Origin: Lunatimonas salinarum
GTDB taxonomy: Bacteria; Bacteroidota; Bacteroidia; Cytophagales; Cyclobacteriaceae
Direction: 5' to 3'
DNA length: 40,458 bases
NCBI RefSeq assembly: GCF_017811155.1
Contig: NZ_JACVCV010000026.1
Location: 1 to 40,458, forward strand
Positions within the stretch are counted from its first letter, which is position 1, and the number at the start of each line of letters is the position of its first letter. Under the pieces are notes generated by a model. It did not search any database. It saw only the letters and a program-made list of their open reading frames with translations, and had not been told where the DNA came from. The position numbers and the translations under genes were made by a program. This document shows, in pieces, positions 1 through 6,870 of this stretch.

Positions 1-166
1 CCCAAATTCAAAATCTGAGTCCTCCATTCAATTATTCTAATGCATAATGCGGGTTTAACCCATCAAGGGATCCTACTAGAATAGGGGTGTGTGTCGTAAA
101 TTCCCTTCCGAACCAAGAAAACCCACATCGCTTACCATCTATTTTCCGGGTAGAGGATCCATATGC

Positions 167-1126
167 CTACTTAAATTCAAAGATACTATTATTGGATTTG
201 TTGCCGATGAATTTTACCAACGTAAACGAAAGCCTGCCTTTTGATTCGATATTAACGTGTAGATCACTATTAAAGTGTTGGGATAAGGGACTTTGATAGT
301 TTCCATGCAACATCCAAGTTCCAGATTGCACCTGAAGTCCAATCTGGGCCATGGTGAGTTTTCCTCCGCTGTTGCTCTGGTAAAATCCCTCAAAGGTATG
401 TTGTCCACCATACTCATGATAAATCCCGCCTATCGGAATAAATTGAGTGTTTCCCGCTCTGCTCATGTAAAAAGCACTCGCCTGCATATTGTATTGGTTA
501 CCAAATCGGTAATTCTGCGGATTGGCTGCATTTACTTTATATACGGCTTCCAGATTGATCCCCCATCTATTTCGCATGGAGGTGTAGTTGGCAGAGGCCA
601 GGTAATCCCAAGACCCGCTCCCCAATTGGAAATTTGGATTGATTAATTGTTCGGTTTGTGAGTATTCAAAGTTAGCTAGGGGAGATTTGATACCTCCACC
701 TATCCAAAGATTGTGCAGCCAGGCTTCCATGGGATTTCCTTTCTGATCTATTATCTTATAATTCAATATCGCCATAGGATCTCCCAACCCACTTAGTTGC
801 GCTTTTTCGTGGCTTCCATCCATTTGATTATGCATATAAGGCAGCACGATGTTTAGCTGTAACCTTTCTTTCAATGCAATACGTCCCATGAAATCCATCC
901 TTTGATATAGGTCATTGGAGTATTCCAAATTGCCTCCGTGCATCATATCTGCGTAAAAGTTGGCTCTGGAATATTTCAAACCAACAAAATGAGCTTCGTT
1001 TTGAGGGATGATCCCAAAATTGAAACCTCCCAATGCACAACCACAGGCGTCGCAAGCCGATGCGTTATGCTGTATTAAACCAAATAAGCCAAGAAAAACG
1101 ATAAAATAGTTGAATAGTTTAGTCAT
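167..1126 (-). CDS. Outer-membrane barrel-like protein of the MbnP/MbnH operon
   Basis: A 319-residue exported protein. Residues 1-24 form a signal peptide, and the mature end begins with a cysteine-rich segment, CDACGCALGG, at about 25-34. The rest is alternating short strands and glycine/asparagine turns typical of an outer-membrane beta-barrel of the transporter/MetA-degradation type. I cannot assign a substrate. Its ATG lies inside the 3' end of the di-haem peroxidase gene (8-base overlap), so the two are translationally coupled and it is the last gene of the operon. The N-terminal cysteines would suit metal binding at the periplasmic side, and the neighbours suggest copper; this is inference. 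The C-terminus (IFEFK) is not the usual terminal aromatic residue of a barrel. Bases 1-166 downstream hold no gene I can support. Confidence 0.75.
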   Translation of the reverse strand: MTKLFNYFIVFLGLFGLIQHNASACDACGCALGGFNFGIIPQNEAHFVGLKYSRANFYADMMHGGNLEYSNDLYQRMDFMGRIALKERLQLNIVLPYMHNQMDGSHEKAQLSGLGDPMAILNYKIIDQKGNPMEAWLHNLWIGGGIKSPLANFEYSQTEQLINPNFQLGSGSWDYLASANYTSMRNRWGINLEAVYKVNAANPQNYRFGNQYNMQASAFYMSRAGNTQFIPIGGIYHEYGGQHTFEGFYQSNSGGKLTMAQIGLQVQSGTWMLHGNYQSPLSQHFNSDLHVNIESKGRLSFTLVKFIGNKSNNSIFEFK

Positions 1127-2183
1127 GGGAATTAAAGAAAATGGGGTTGGAAATAAATGCTGGGTCTGTCAATGTTTTAAGGAACGCGACAATTTTGGCC
1201 TTTTCCTCTTCGGACAATTTAATCTTGGGCTTACCTTCATTGAAAACAAGCGGGTCAATAGTCACTTGATCTATCACACCTTCTGTATAGTGATCAAGAA
1301 CTTGCTCTAGCGTCTCAAACCGCGCATTATGCATATAGGGACTAGTCAACTCAATATTCCGAAGAGAGGGAACTTTAAATTTCGCCCTATCTTGCGGTAC
1401 CTCGGTCACTATCTCTCTGCCAAAGTCTGAGATTTTTACTTGTGCGCCGTTATTTCGGTAGCTCAAATCGGTAAATAATGGCTCCTGATGGCAGCCCTCG
1501 CAATGTTTTCTAAATAAGGCTAGACCCTCCAATTCAATGCTGTTAAGTGCACGGGCATTACCGTTTAAGTATTCATCGTATTTAGAATTTGCCGATACCA
1601 TCATGACCATAAACTGGCTAAGGGCGTGAAGCACATAGGGGCCTGTTACCTCTTCCACACCAAAAGCATTTTTAAACTTTTCAGGGTACGTTGTATGCCT
1701 CCGAATACGGGAGACAACCTCTTCAAAACTCAGATCCATTTCTATTTCCGATTCGAATGCCAAAATGGGTGCAAAATCGAGGTGGGTGACTCCACCATCC
1801 CAGAAGAACTCCCTTTGAAACGCCAAATTAAACAAGGGAGGGGCATTTCGCTTCCCTTCTCTATCCTCCACACCAAAACTGAATGGATGCAGCCACGTAT
1901 CCGCAAAGGCATGGCTTTGAACATGACAAGAGGAACAGGAAACAGACCCATCTCTTGAAAGCGCCGGATCAAAGAAAAGGGTTCTACCCAACTTAAATCC
2001 TTCCTCCGTAACGGCGTTGTTTCGAAAGGTATAAATAGGCTCCGGAAAATGGACGGGCTTTTCAAATTGAATTCGATCCTCTAGGGGCTCATGTCCAAAG
2101 GAATTACAGCCAGCCCAAATCATCCAAAGGAACAAGAGAACAGGCCAATAGAGCCTGTCTCTGTTGTTTGTAAGACCAATCAT
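1119..2183 (-). CDS. Di-haem cytochrome c peroxidase family protein, MbnH-like
   Basis: A 354-residue lipoprotein: the hydrophobic N-terminus ends in a lipobox with Cys at residue 26 (WAGC). Two c-haem motifs are present, CSSCH at 83-87 and CEGCH at 228-232, with a likely distal region containing MHNARF at about 284-289. This is the MauG/cytochrome c peroxidase fold. In methanotrophs MbnH, a member of this family, oxidises a tryptophan of its partner MbnP to kynurenine. That role is inferred here because an MbnP-like gene lies 5 bases upstream in the same direction. The gene overlaps the next one by 8 bases. A generic H2O2-reducing peroxidase is the alternative reading. Confidence 0.85.
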   Translation of the reverse strand: MIGLTNNRDRLYWPVLLFLWMIWAGCNSFGHEPLEDRIQFEKPVHFPEPIYTFRNNAVTEEGFKLGRTLFFDPALSRDGSVSCSSCHVQSHAFADTWLHPFSFGVEDREGKRNAPPLFNLAFQREFFWDGGVTHLDFAPILAFESEIEMDLSFEEVVSRIRRHTTYPEKFKNAFGVEEVTGPYVLHALSQFMVMMVSANSKYDEYLNGNARALNSIELEGLALFRKHCEGCHQEPLFTDLSYRNNGAQVKISDFGREIVTEVPQDRAKFKVPSLRNIELTSPYMHNARFETLEQVLDHYTEGVIDQVTIDPLVFNEGKPKIKLSEEEKAKIVAFLKTLTDPAFISNPIFFNSHD

Positions 2184-2188
2184 GCCAT

Positions 2189-3025
2189 TTACTGATGGGT
2201 GTGATCGACGATAAATGCATTTCTGATCCGCTGAGCAAAGGGTACCCCATCACTCGGCGAGTGAATATTATTCTGAACGGTAAAGTCCGCATCCCCTATC
2301 ACCTCTAGCAAATCCATATGAATATGCGGAGAGGGTCTCATAGTCTCGCTTACCTGTACCGTTGCATCAAATAGCAGGGATATTTCTACATTATTGTCAA
2401 AAAACCGCTGCGGATTCTCGTCTATGGCGGGAACATTCTTCCACCCGCCTATGTGCAATCTTAGGCGCTGCTCCTCCCTAGGTGATACGGGTGAATGTCC
2501 TTCGAAGAGGTAGTGGATAAAACCAGAGTTCCAATTCCAAAACCAACCTCCTGCTGCCCGATCTAAAATGCCTCCAACAGCGCCCTCTTGTATGCCATCT
2601 TCTCTGATGCCCAAGGTGAATGTAATCTTGTTATATTGACCAGCGGGAATATCTTTCAAATGGATCTGGTAAGTATCAGGATCTCCCTGAACCACCCTGT
2701 AGTAACCCTTCAATAGACTAGCATCTGCTGAGGCGTTCATTTCATCCAAATAGGTCTCCCCATTAGGACCTTCTAGCTTTACATGGCTGATGTAATAACC
2801 AAATTGAGTGATATTGAAAGATTGCCCCTTTGCATTGGAATACCGAAAGTTGGTGCTTCCCACTTCGTCCAGTACTAAGGTTTGATTTCCTACGTAATTG
2901 TCAAATTTGACTATCATCTCTCCCTGCTGCTCCAAAATAGGGTCTTCTGTTTCTTGGCAGGCAAAAAACACAACGGAGATAAGTACCAATGAGCACTTAT
3001 AGTATAGTGATCTTAAATATTTCAT
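2189..3025 (-). CDS. MbnP-like copper-binding lipoprotein
   Basis: From the ATG at 3025 this is 278 residues. An in-frame upstream stretch lacks a signal-peptide-like start, whereas this ATG gives a charged end, a hydrophobic run and a lipobox Cys at 23 (VFFAC). The body matches the MbnP family: an early beta-sandwich half, then a tryptophan-rich signature GGWFWNWNSGF at about 159-169 and a late histidine-rich half (H191, H234, H236, H255, H275, H277). Family members bind copper, and a tryptophan can be converted to kynurenine by the partner MbnH encoded just downstream. Three aromatics, W161, W163 and W165, are candidates for modification. There is no methanobactin biosynthesis gene in the window, so the pair probably works in general copper handling. 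A 126-base gap separates it from the upstream small membrane protein. Confidence 0.85.
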   Translation of the reverse strand: MKYLRSLYYKCSLVLISVVFFACQETEDPILEQQGEMIVKFDNYVGNQTLVLDEVGSTNFRYSNAKGQSFNITQFGYYISHVKLEGPNGETYLDEMNASADASLLKGYYRVVQGDPDTYQIHLKDIPAGQYNKITFTLGIREDGIQEGAVGGILDRAAGGWFWNWNSGFIHYLFEGHSPVSPREEQRLRLHIGGWKNVPAIDENPQRFFDNNVEISLLFDATVQVSETMRPSPHIHMDLLEVIGDADFTVQNNIHSPSDGVPFAQRIRNAFIVDHTHQ

Positions 3026-3151
3026 GGTTTTAATGTAATTTTTTAAGCTTGAATGGCAGGCCATTTTTTTGAAAAGAGGGTATTTGCGCGGCTTTTTGAC
3101 AAAGGGCGCTAAAGGCATCTAGTGTATCTGATGCCGGTAGGGACATTTGAA

Positions 3152-3565
3152 TTACCCTTGATTTTTGTAGATGAAAGTGCCTTCTTTTGGGGGTTTGTCC
3201 TGAGTTAAAAAGTAGTCCTGTAAAAAAAATGTCTGCACGTTGGCACCGTGCTTGATCACTACAGTGGCCGGTATCCGGCAGATACGATACCCAACCTCTT
3301 CGAGTATGAACAAATTAAAATCAGCCCGAAAATCCATCCAGTCAGATGCCTGCTTTTCCGTGGCCTCATCTAATTGCTTGTTTAGGAAGCATTGCCCCTC
3401 ACAAGTTGACATAGGGATGTCTCTATTTTCACAAAACATCTCCGAAATAAAGGAGCGGTTTAGCTGAAAATTGACACAAATAACGGAATAGACCATACAG
3501 TTTAGTACGACCATCCAAGCCATCGCAAGAATAAAAAGGGAACGAACCATCGAGTGTCCCAACAT
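3152..3565 (-). CDS. Small membrane-anchored protein with C-x9-C-x3-C motif, copy 2
   Basis: A 137-residue protein with one N-terminal hydrophobic segment (about 8-30) and a soluble, probably periplasmic, remainder. Key cysteines are C45, C55 and C59, in the pattern FCEN...CEGQCFLNKQL. The same spacing and flanking residues occur in the neighbouring gene at 3649-4023, and both have LN-x-MVYSVI within the membrane segment, so the two are paralogues. No named family is recognised. Three closely spaced cysteines facing the periplasm, next to MbnP and MbnH genes, suggest metal (copper) binding or transfer, or a thiol redox role; this is inference. The 83-base gap to the upstream paralogue contains no obvious promoter, so they are probably co-transcribed. 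Confidence 0.8.
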   Translation of the reverse strand: MLGHSMVRSLFILAMAWMVVLNCMVYSVICVNFQLNRSFISEMFCENRDIPMSTCEGQCFLNKQLDEATEKQASDWMDFRADFNLFILEEVGYRICRIPATVVIKHGANVQTFFLQDYFLTQDKPPKEGTFIYKNQG

Positions 3566-3648
3566 AAATAGAATAAGACGTTAACGGAGAAGTCAGTGAA
3601 AAGAAAAGATGCCTACCTCCTAAATGGGGAGACCATAGAAGAAAGAAA

Positions 3649-4023
3649 CTAAATCTTGGGAGGGGTTTCTACCGAAGCAAAAAAGGAAGATACAAAATGA
3701 GTGGATTGCAGGCCCGGATGGGAATTGTCAATACACGCAAAAGAAATAACGTTCAGTGAAAATGGTGTATTAGCAATAAATTGCCCAAAATCAGCCGAGA
3801 ACGTATGCTGGCTCTCTTGGTCTCGCTTGTCTCTTTCAGCCTTTAGCTGCTGTGCAAGGTAGCACTTCCCGTCACATTGAAGCTCTGTTTGTGCCTTGTT
3901 GATGCAAAAATTTTCAATGATGGATGCTTTATTCAATACGTAGGTACCCTGAATTACGGAATATACCATTCCGTTTAGCAGCAAAATTATCGCTAGGGCC
4001 ACGTAAACAAGCATTTTCAACAT
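3649..4023 (-). CDS. Small membrane-anchored protein with C-x9-C-x3-C motif, copy 1
   Basis: First gene of the operon, 124 residues from the ATG at 4023. An in-frame TTG at 4074 would start inside the promoter, so ATG 4023, or the next ATG at 4014, is preferred. A hydrophobic segment spans about 3-25 and is followed by FCIN...CDGKCYLAQQL with C40, C50 and C54, exactly the spacing of its paralogue at 3152-3565. The C-terminal half differs more between the two copies. Function is unknown. Membrane attachment plus a conserved three-cysteine motif in a copper-type operon suggests envelope metal handling, but nothing in the sequence proves the metal. Confidence 0.8.
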   Translation of the reverse strand: MLKMLVYVALAIILLLNGMVYSVIQGTYVLNKASIIENFCINKAQTELQCDGKCYLAQQLKAERDKRDQESQHTFSADFGQFIANTPFSLNVISFACIDNSHPGLQSTHFVSSFFASVETPPKI

Positions 4024-4028
4024 AGTTG

Positions 4029-4060
4029 CAAAAGTAGTTGTCAGTGGAGGATTTTCCAAA
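4029..4060 (-). promoter_or_regulatory. Bacteroidota-type promoter of the MbnP/MbnH operon
   Basis: Reading the minus strand, TTTG (4060-4057) is followed after 20 bases by TACTTTTG (4036-4029), a full match to the -33 TTTG / -7 TAnnTTTG pattern of Bacteroidota. The ATG at 4023 lies only five bases beyond the -7 element. The transcript should therefore begin at or next to the start codon, giving a leaderless or nearly leaderless mRNA, or start at the second ATG (4014) with a very short leader. Confidence 0.7.
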
Positions 4061-4156
4061 ACTTTTTTCAACAACGGCCAGTTAATTTTCTGCCTCGCTG
4101 ATGATCAATATGGACAAACCGACCGGCTTGCCCATAAATTGGTTAGCATCTAATTT

Positions 4157-4594
4157 TTATGTGCCATATTTTACCATAATAGCCAACTGCCCCGCATGAT
4201 AAGCTGTATGCGTGATAATCCTACCTAAGGCCTCGGCTTTGGTTTTTTTACCAAACTCTTTGGTTTCGATGACAGTATCCCAATCATCTTGGCCCTCAAT
4301 GGCTTTTTCAAGTTGCATACCTGCTTCCTCCATCAGCGCCAATAAGGCTTCCAAATCGATCCATTCACCGGTATCTTTCCCAGCTTTTAAGGTTTGGGCA
4401 TCTACTTTTACATCCATGTTCCCAAAAACATTCTTGGCAAAAAGCAATTCCACTTCTGCAATATGTCGGATCAGAAAACCTGCCGAGTTAGGTGAATCCC
4501 CCAGTTTTTTGGACAGATCTTCAGGTTTGATTTGGGCCAATTGATTGATAAACCGAGTACGGCCTTCTTTCCAGAGTTCAATGAGTGCTTTCAT
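4157..4594 (-). CDS. DinB-fold protein
   Basis: A 145-residue, all-helical protein of the DinB/YfiT-like putative metalloenzyme superfamily. The three expected metal-ligand histidines are visible: H44 in RHIAEVE, then H129 and H133 in THTAYHAGQL. Length is normal for the family. Members act as thiol-dependent transferases or stress proteins; the substrate cannot be read from sequence. It is transcribed away from the arsenic genes and sits upstream of the copper-type operon, separated from that operon's promoter by about 95 bases, so it looks like a single-gene unit. Its start ATG is preceded by ordinary A-rich sequence. Confidence 0.85.
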   Translation of the reverse strand: MKALIELWKEGRTRFINQLAQIKPEDLSKKLGDSPNSAGFLIRHIAEVELLFAKNVFGNMDVKVDAQTLKAGKDTGEWIDLEALLALMEEAGMQLEKAIEGQDDWDTVIETKEFGKKTKAEALGRIITHTAYHAGQLAIMVKYGT

Positions 4595-4666
4595 AACCCA
4601 AACAAGATAGCAAATCCGTTTCCAAAAAAAGCAGATCTACGTCATGCAGAAAAAAAAGCCAACAAA

Positions 4667-4703
4667 TTTGGCCATTACCCTTTTTATATCGTAATATTGC
4701 GAT
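4667..4703 (+). promoter_or_regulatory. ars promoter with overlapping ArsR-type operator
   Basis: TTTG at 4667-4670 and TAATATTG at 4692-4699, 21 bases apart, resemble a Bacteroidota promoter. A 16-base palindrome, ATCGTAATATTGCGAT (4688-4703, one mismatched pair), covers the -7 element. A dimeric ArsR bound there would block transcription, as expected for autorepression. The site is about 210 bases upstream of the arsR start, so the leader would be long. This is a reading by eye. Confidence 0.6.
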
Positions 4704-4840
4704 GTAATATTTAAAGGAAATAAGGTTTGTTATATAAATGGATACCTGCCTTCGGCGATATATTGGCTTTCGTTAAGGAGGATAGGATCGCTTCGGGTTT
4801 TTGGTTTTCGATACGCTGTTGGATCCTAAAATTTCGCGAA

Positions 4841-4916
4841 TCTCACATCTCAAATCTAACGTCTAATATCTCCAACATATACCTGCGAATACTCATCTCA
4901 AATCTCACAATCTAAA
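4841..4916 (+). repeat. Degenerate 7-base tandem repeats upstream of arsR
   Basis: Five units in register begin at 4841 (TCTCACA, TCTCAAA, TCTAACG, TCTAATA, TCTCCAA, ending at 4875). After a break, TCTCAAA, TCTCACA and a final TCTAAA run from 4896 to the arsR start codon. Units share TCT at the start and vary afterwards. They are the reverse complement of the repeats at 5253-5280 and 5979-6027. Role unknown; they occupy the place where a ribosome-binding region should be. Confidence 0.7.
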
Positions 4917-5246
4917 ATGGGTGTTACCAAAACAGATCTATTCACAGAAAAGCAAAATGAACTGGCAAAAATAGCCAAAGTATTTGCGCATCCGGCTAGA
5001 ATAGCCATCCTAGAATATTTGATTCAGTCCAACTCCTGCATTAATGGGGATTTGGTTCAGGAACTGGGTTTGGCACAGGCAACCATTTCCCAGCACCTGC
5101 GCGAACTCAAGGAAATCGGCTTGATCAAAGGCAGCATCGAAGGTGTATCCGTCAATTATTGCATAGATCCTATTCGCTGGGCTGAGGTTCAGAACTTATT
5201 CCAAGACTTATTCAGCGGCTTTCCAAAGACATCGGGATGCTGCTAA
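4917..5246 (+). CDS. arsR: ArsR-family arsenic-responsive repressor
   Basis: A 109-residue winged-helix repressor. The DNA-binding helix-turn-helix is at about 44-68 (GDLVQELGLAQATISQHLRE). In this group As(III) binding is expected to use cysteines; those present are C41 at the start of the HTH region, C82 in the wing/dimer region, and a terminal pair C108-C109. The classical ELCVCDL motif of plasmid ArsR proteins is absent. The gene heads a co-oriented cluster with DUF6428, arsC and acr3, and a palindromic operator lies on its promoter, which fits repression released by arsenite. The terminal SGCC resembles the end of the DUF6428 protein encoded next. Confidence 0.9.
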   Translation: MGVTKTDLFTEKQNELAKIAKVFAHPARIAILEYLIQSNSCINGDLVQELGLAQATISQHLRELKEIGLIKGSIEGVSVNYCIDPIRWAEVQNLFQDLFSGFPKTSGCC

Positions 5247-5252
5247 TTGAAG

Positions 5253-5280
5253 ACATAAGATGTAGGACACAAGACAGATT
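5253..5280 (+). repeat. Degenerate 7-base tandem repeats downstream of arsR
   Basis: Four units in register, ACATAAG, ATGTAGG, ACACAAG and ACAGATT, begin six bases after the arsR stop codon. They are the same family as the array at 5979-6027 and inverted relative to the array upstream of arsR. Confidence 0.6.
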
Positions 5281-5393
5281 CGTAATAATAATCGTTTTGG
5301 TTTCTTAATCAAAAAGTCCCTCTAAAAATAAACAATAGTATTTCCATAATCATCAAGCCTGCAAAAGTCTAGTATCTAAAATATAAAAAAATA

Positions 5394-5412
5394 GCGCCTT
5401 TGCGCCTTTGCG
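5394..5412 (+). repeat. Short tandem repeat GCGCCTTT
   Basis: Two and a half copies of the 8-base unit GCGCCTTT lie just before the start codon of the DUF6428 gene. From general knowledge, similar cctttgcg-type strings recur in intergenic regions of Bacteroidota. No function is evident. Confidence 0.5.
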
Positions 5413-5420
5413 AGAACCAA

Positions 5421-5963
5421 ATGAAAACAAGAGAATTTACCCAAATCCTTCAAGAAAACCCCGGAAAGGCGCTTTTCTTCGAATACCAAACAGGTCAGTA
5501 TGTACGTACCGACTACCATATTACTGAAATCAAGAATGTTAATTTTGATACGGTAGATTGTGGGGGTATCCGCAATCAGTGGTCCGAAGTGCATATCCAA
5601 CTGTGGGAAAATGAAATTCCGGAGCCAGATCATGCGGTAGATACCAGCAAGGCCATGAAAATTTTCGAGGTAGTCAACCGTGTGCGGGAAACCTATTCAG
5701 AGGCAAGCATCAAATTCGAATATGGTAATTCGGTGTTCCCAACAGCCGTGCTTCCCGTTCACAATATCAAAGACACAGGCAATGCCCTGATTGTGCAGCT
5801 CACTCCTGATCAGACCACCTGCAAGGCTAAGGATCGGGCTACCAGTCCGGAAGAAAAAGCTGCCGCCTGCTGTGGACCTGTGGCTGAAAAGCCCAAGCTT
5901 ACCCTCGTTTCCCTTCAGCAATCCGATTCAAATACCTGCGAACCCGGATCGGGATGTTGCTGA
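5421..5963 (+). CDS. DUF6428 family protein of the arsenic cluster
   Basis: A 180-residue protein from the ATG at 5421; an in-frame TTG at 5400 would start inside a short repeat and is less likely. It belongs to DUF6428, which in Bacteroidota lies beside arsR, arsC and acr3. The biochemical role is not known to me. It has no signal peptide, so it is probably cytoplasmic. Cysteines are C47 and, in the last third, a set in KAKD/AACCGP followed by NTCEPGSGCC at the very end. These could bind As(III). The tail GSGCC parallels the SGCC end of ArsR. Position between arsR and arsC supports a part in arsenic sensing, delivery or sequestration; this is inference. Confidence 0.8.
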   Translation: MKTREFTQILQENPGKALFFEYQTGQYVRTDYHITEIKNVNFDTVDCGGIRNQWSEVHIQLWENEIPEPDHAVDTSKAMKIFEVVNRVRETYSEASIKFEYGNSVFPTAVLPVHNIKDTGNALIVQLTPDQTTCKAKDRATSPEEKAAACCGPVAEKPKLTLVSLQQSDSNTCEPGSGCC

Positions 5964-5978
5964 GATAGGGGATATTTG

Positions 5979-6027
5979 AGATAAGACGTAAGACATAAGA
6001 TTTAAGAATCAAGACGTCAGACAAATT
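5979..6027 (+). repeat. Degenerate 7-base tandem repeats between DUF6428 and arsC
   Basis: Seven units in perfect 7-base register: AGATAAG, ACGTAAG, ACATAAG, ATTTAAG, AATCAAG, ACGTCAG, ACAAATT. Positions 1 and 7 (A, G) and the final AAG are best kept. This is the longest of the three arrays in the arsenic cluster. Confidence 0.75.
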
Positions 6028-6108
6028 GTGAATGACAAGTCGAGATTTAGTTTGGGTAATCTGGGGTTAAATCGATCCATTTCTTCACCCTTTTTCTTCC
6101 ATAGTACC

Positions 6109-6729
6109 ATGAACCTATATCCAACACTCCAAGCACATATTAGAACAGCAAAATCGCTTGCCATCTCCGAGGAGCGAAAAGCGGTACTCCATGTGCTGAT
6201 TGATTATATTCAACAAAAGGTCGATCAACATCAGGACATCAACCTGAACTTTATCTGTACGCACAATTCGCGCAGAAGCCAGTTTTCCCAGATTTGGGGA
6301 AAGGTCGCGGCAGTCTATCATGGCATTGACATGAACTCCTTCTCTGGCGGAGTAGAAGTCACCGCATTCAATGAACGCGCCGTAGCCTCCATCAAACGAT
6401 TTGGATTTAAAATCAGCAGTGAGGGAGAGGGAAATCCCAAATACTTTGTGTTCTATTCGGATGATGAGGACCCCATAGTAGCTTTCAGCAAGGTCTATGA
6501 TGATGCTGCCAATGCTCCAACAGGTTTTGCAGCGGTAATGACCTGCTCCCATGCGGACGAAAACTGTCCCTTTATCCCTGGAGCGGAAGCCCGAATACCC
6601 GTGCGCTACGAAGACCCTAAAGCTTTTGACGACACCGATCAGGAAGCGGAAATGTATGATACTAGATCTTTGCAAATCGCTTCGGAGATGTTGTATGTGT
6701 TTTCGAAGATTAATAAGGGCAAAAAATAG
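6109..6729 (+). CDS. arsC: Arsenate reductase, thioredoxin-coupled, LMW phosphatase fold
   Basis: From the ATG at 6109 this is 206 residues; an upstream in-frame start at 6028 would add a 27-residue leader that does not resemble the family. The catalytic loop of the low-molecular-weight tyrosine phosphatase type, C-x5-R, is CTHNSRR at 50-56. The later pair C146 and C153 in TCSHADENCP matches the two resolving cysteines of thioredoxin-coupled arsenate reductases, and an RYEDPKAF segment carries the expected DP motif. It reduces arsenate to arsenite in the cytoplasm for export by Acr3. Order arsR-DUF6428-arsC-acr3 supports this. It is longer than classical ArsC (about 130-140 residues) because of an N-terminal helical extension common in Bacteroidota. 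Confidence 0.88.
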   Translation: MNLYPTLQAHIRTAKSLAISEERKAVLHVLIDYIQQKVDQHQDINLNFICTHNSRRSQFSQIWGKVAAVYHGIDMNSFSGGVEVTAFNERAVASIKRFGFKISSEGEGNPKYFVFYSDDEDPIVAFSKVYDDAANAPTGFAAVMTCSHADENCPFIPGAEARIPVRYEDPKAFDDTDQEAEMYDTRSLQIASEMLYVFSKINKGKK

Positions 6730-6870
6730 ATATTGATTGTATAGGATATTGTTAGATATTTTTTCTCCCCCAGCGTAATGTCTATTCAATATCGCTGAGC
6801 TAATATCAATTAGTATCTACCCAAATATCCAGAATACAGCTTAAACACTTGAAGTTAAAAGCTTAGGATC

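Noticed and set aside
1-166. Gene or remnant at the left edge
   Set aside because: Only a small palindrome (GGGTTTAACCC at about 51-61) and no coding signal that I can support.
4841-6027. CRISPR array
   Set aside because: The repeats are 7 bases long, degenerate and contiguous, with no spacers and no cas genes.
6115-6789. Open frame of 224 codons antisense to arsC
   Set aside because: arsC on the plus strand has clear catalytic motifs; the antisense product shows none.
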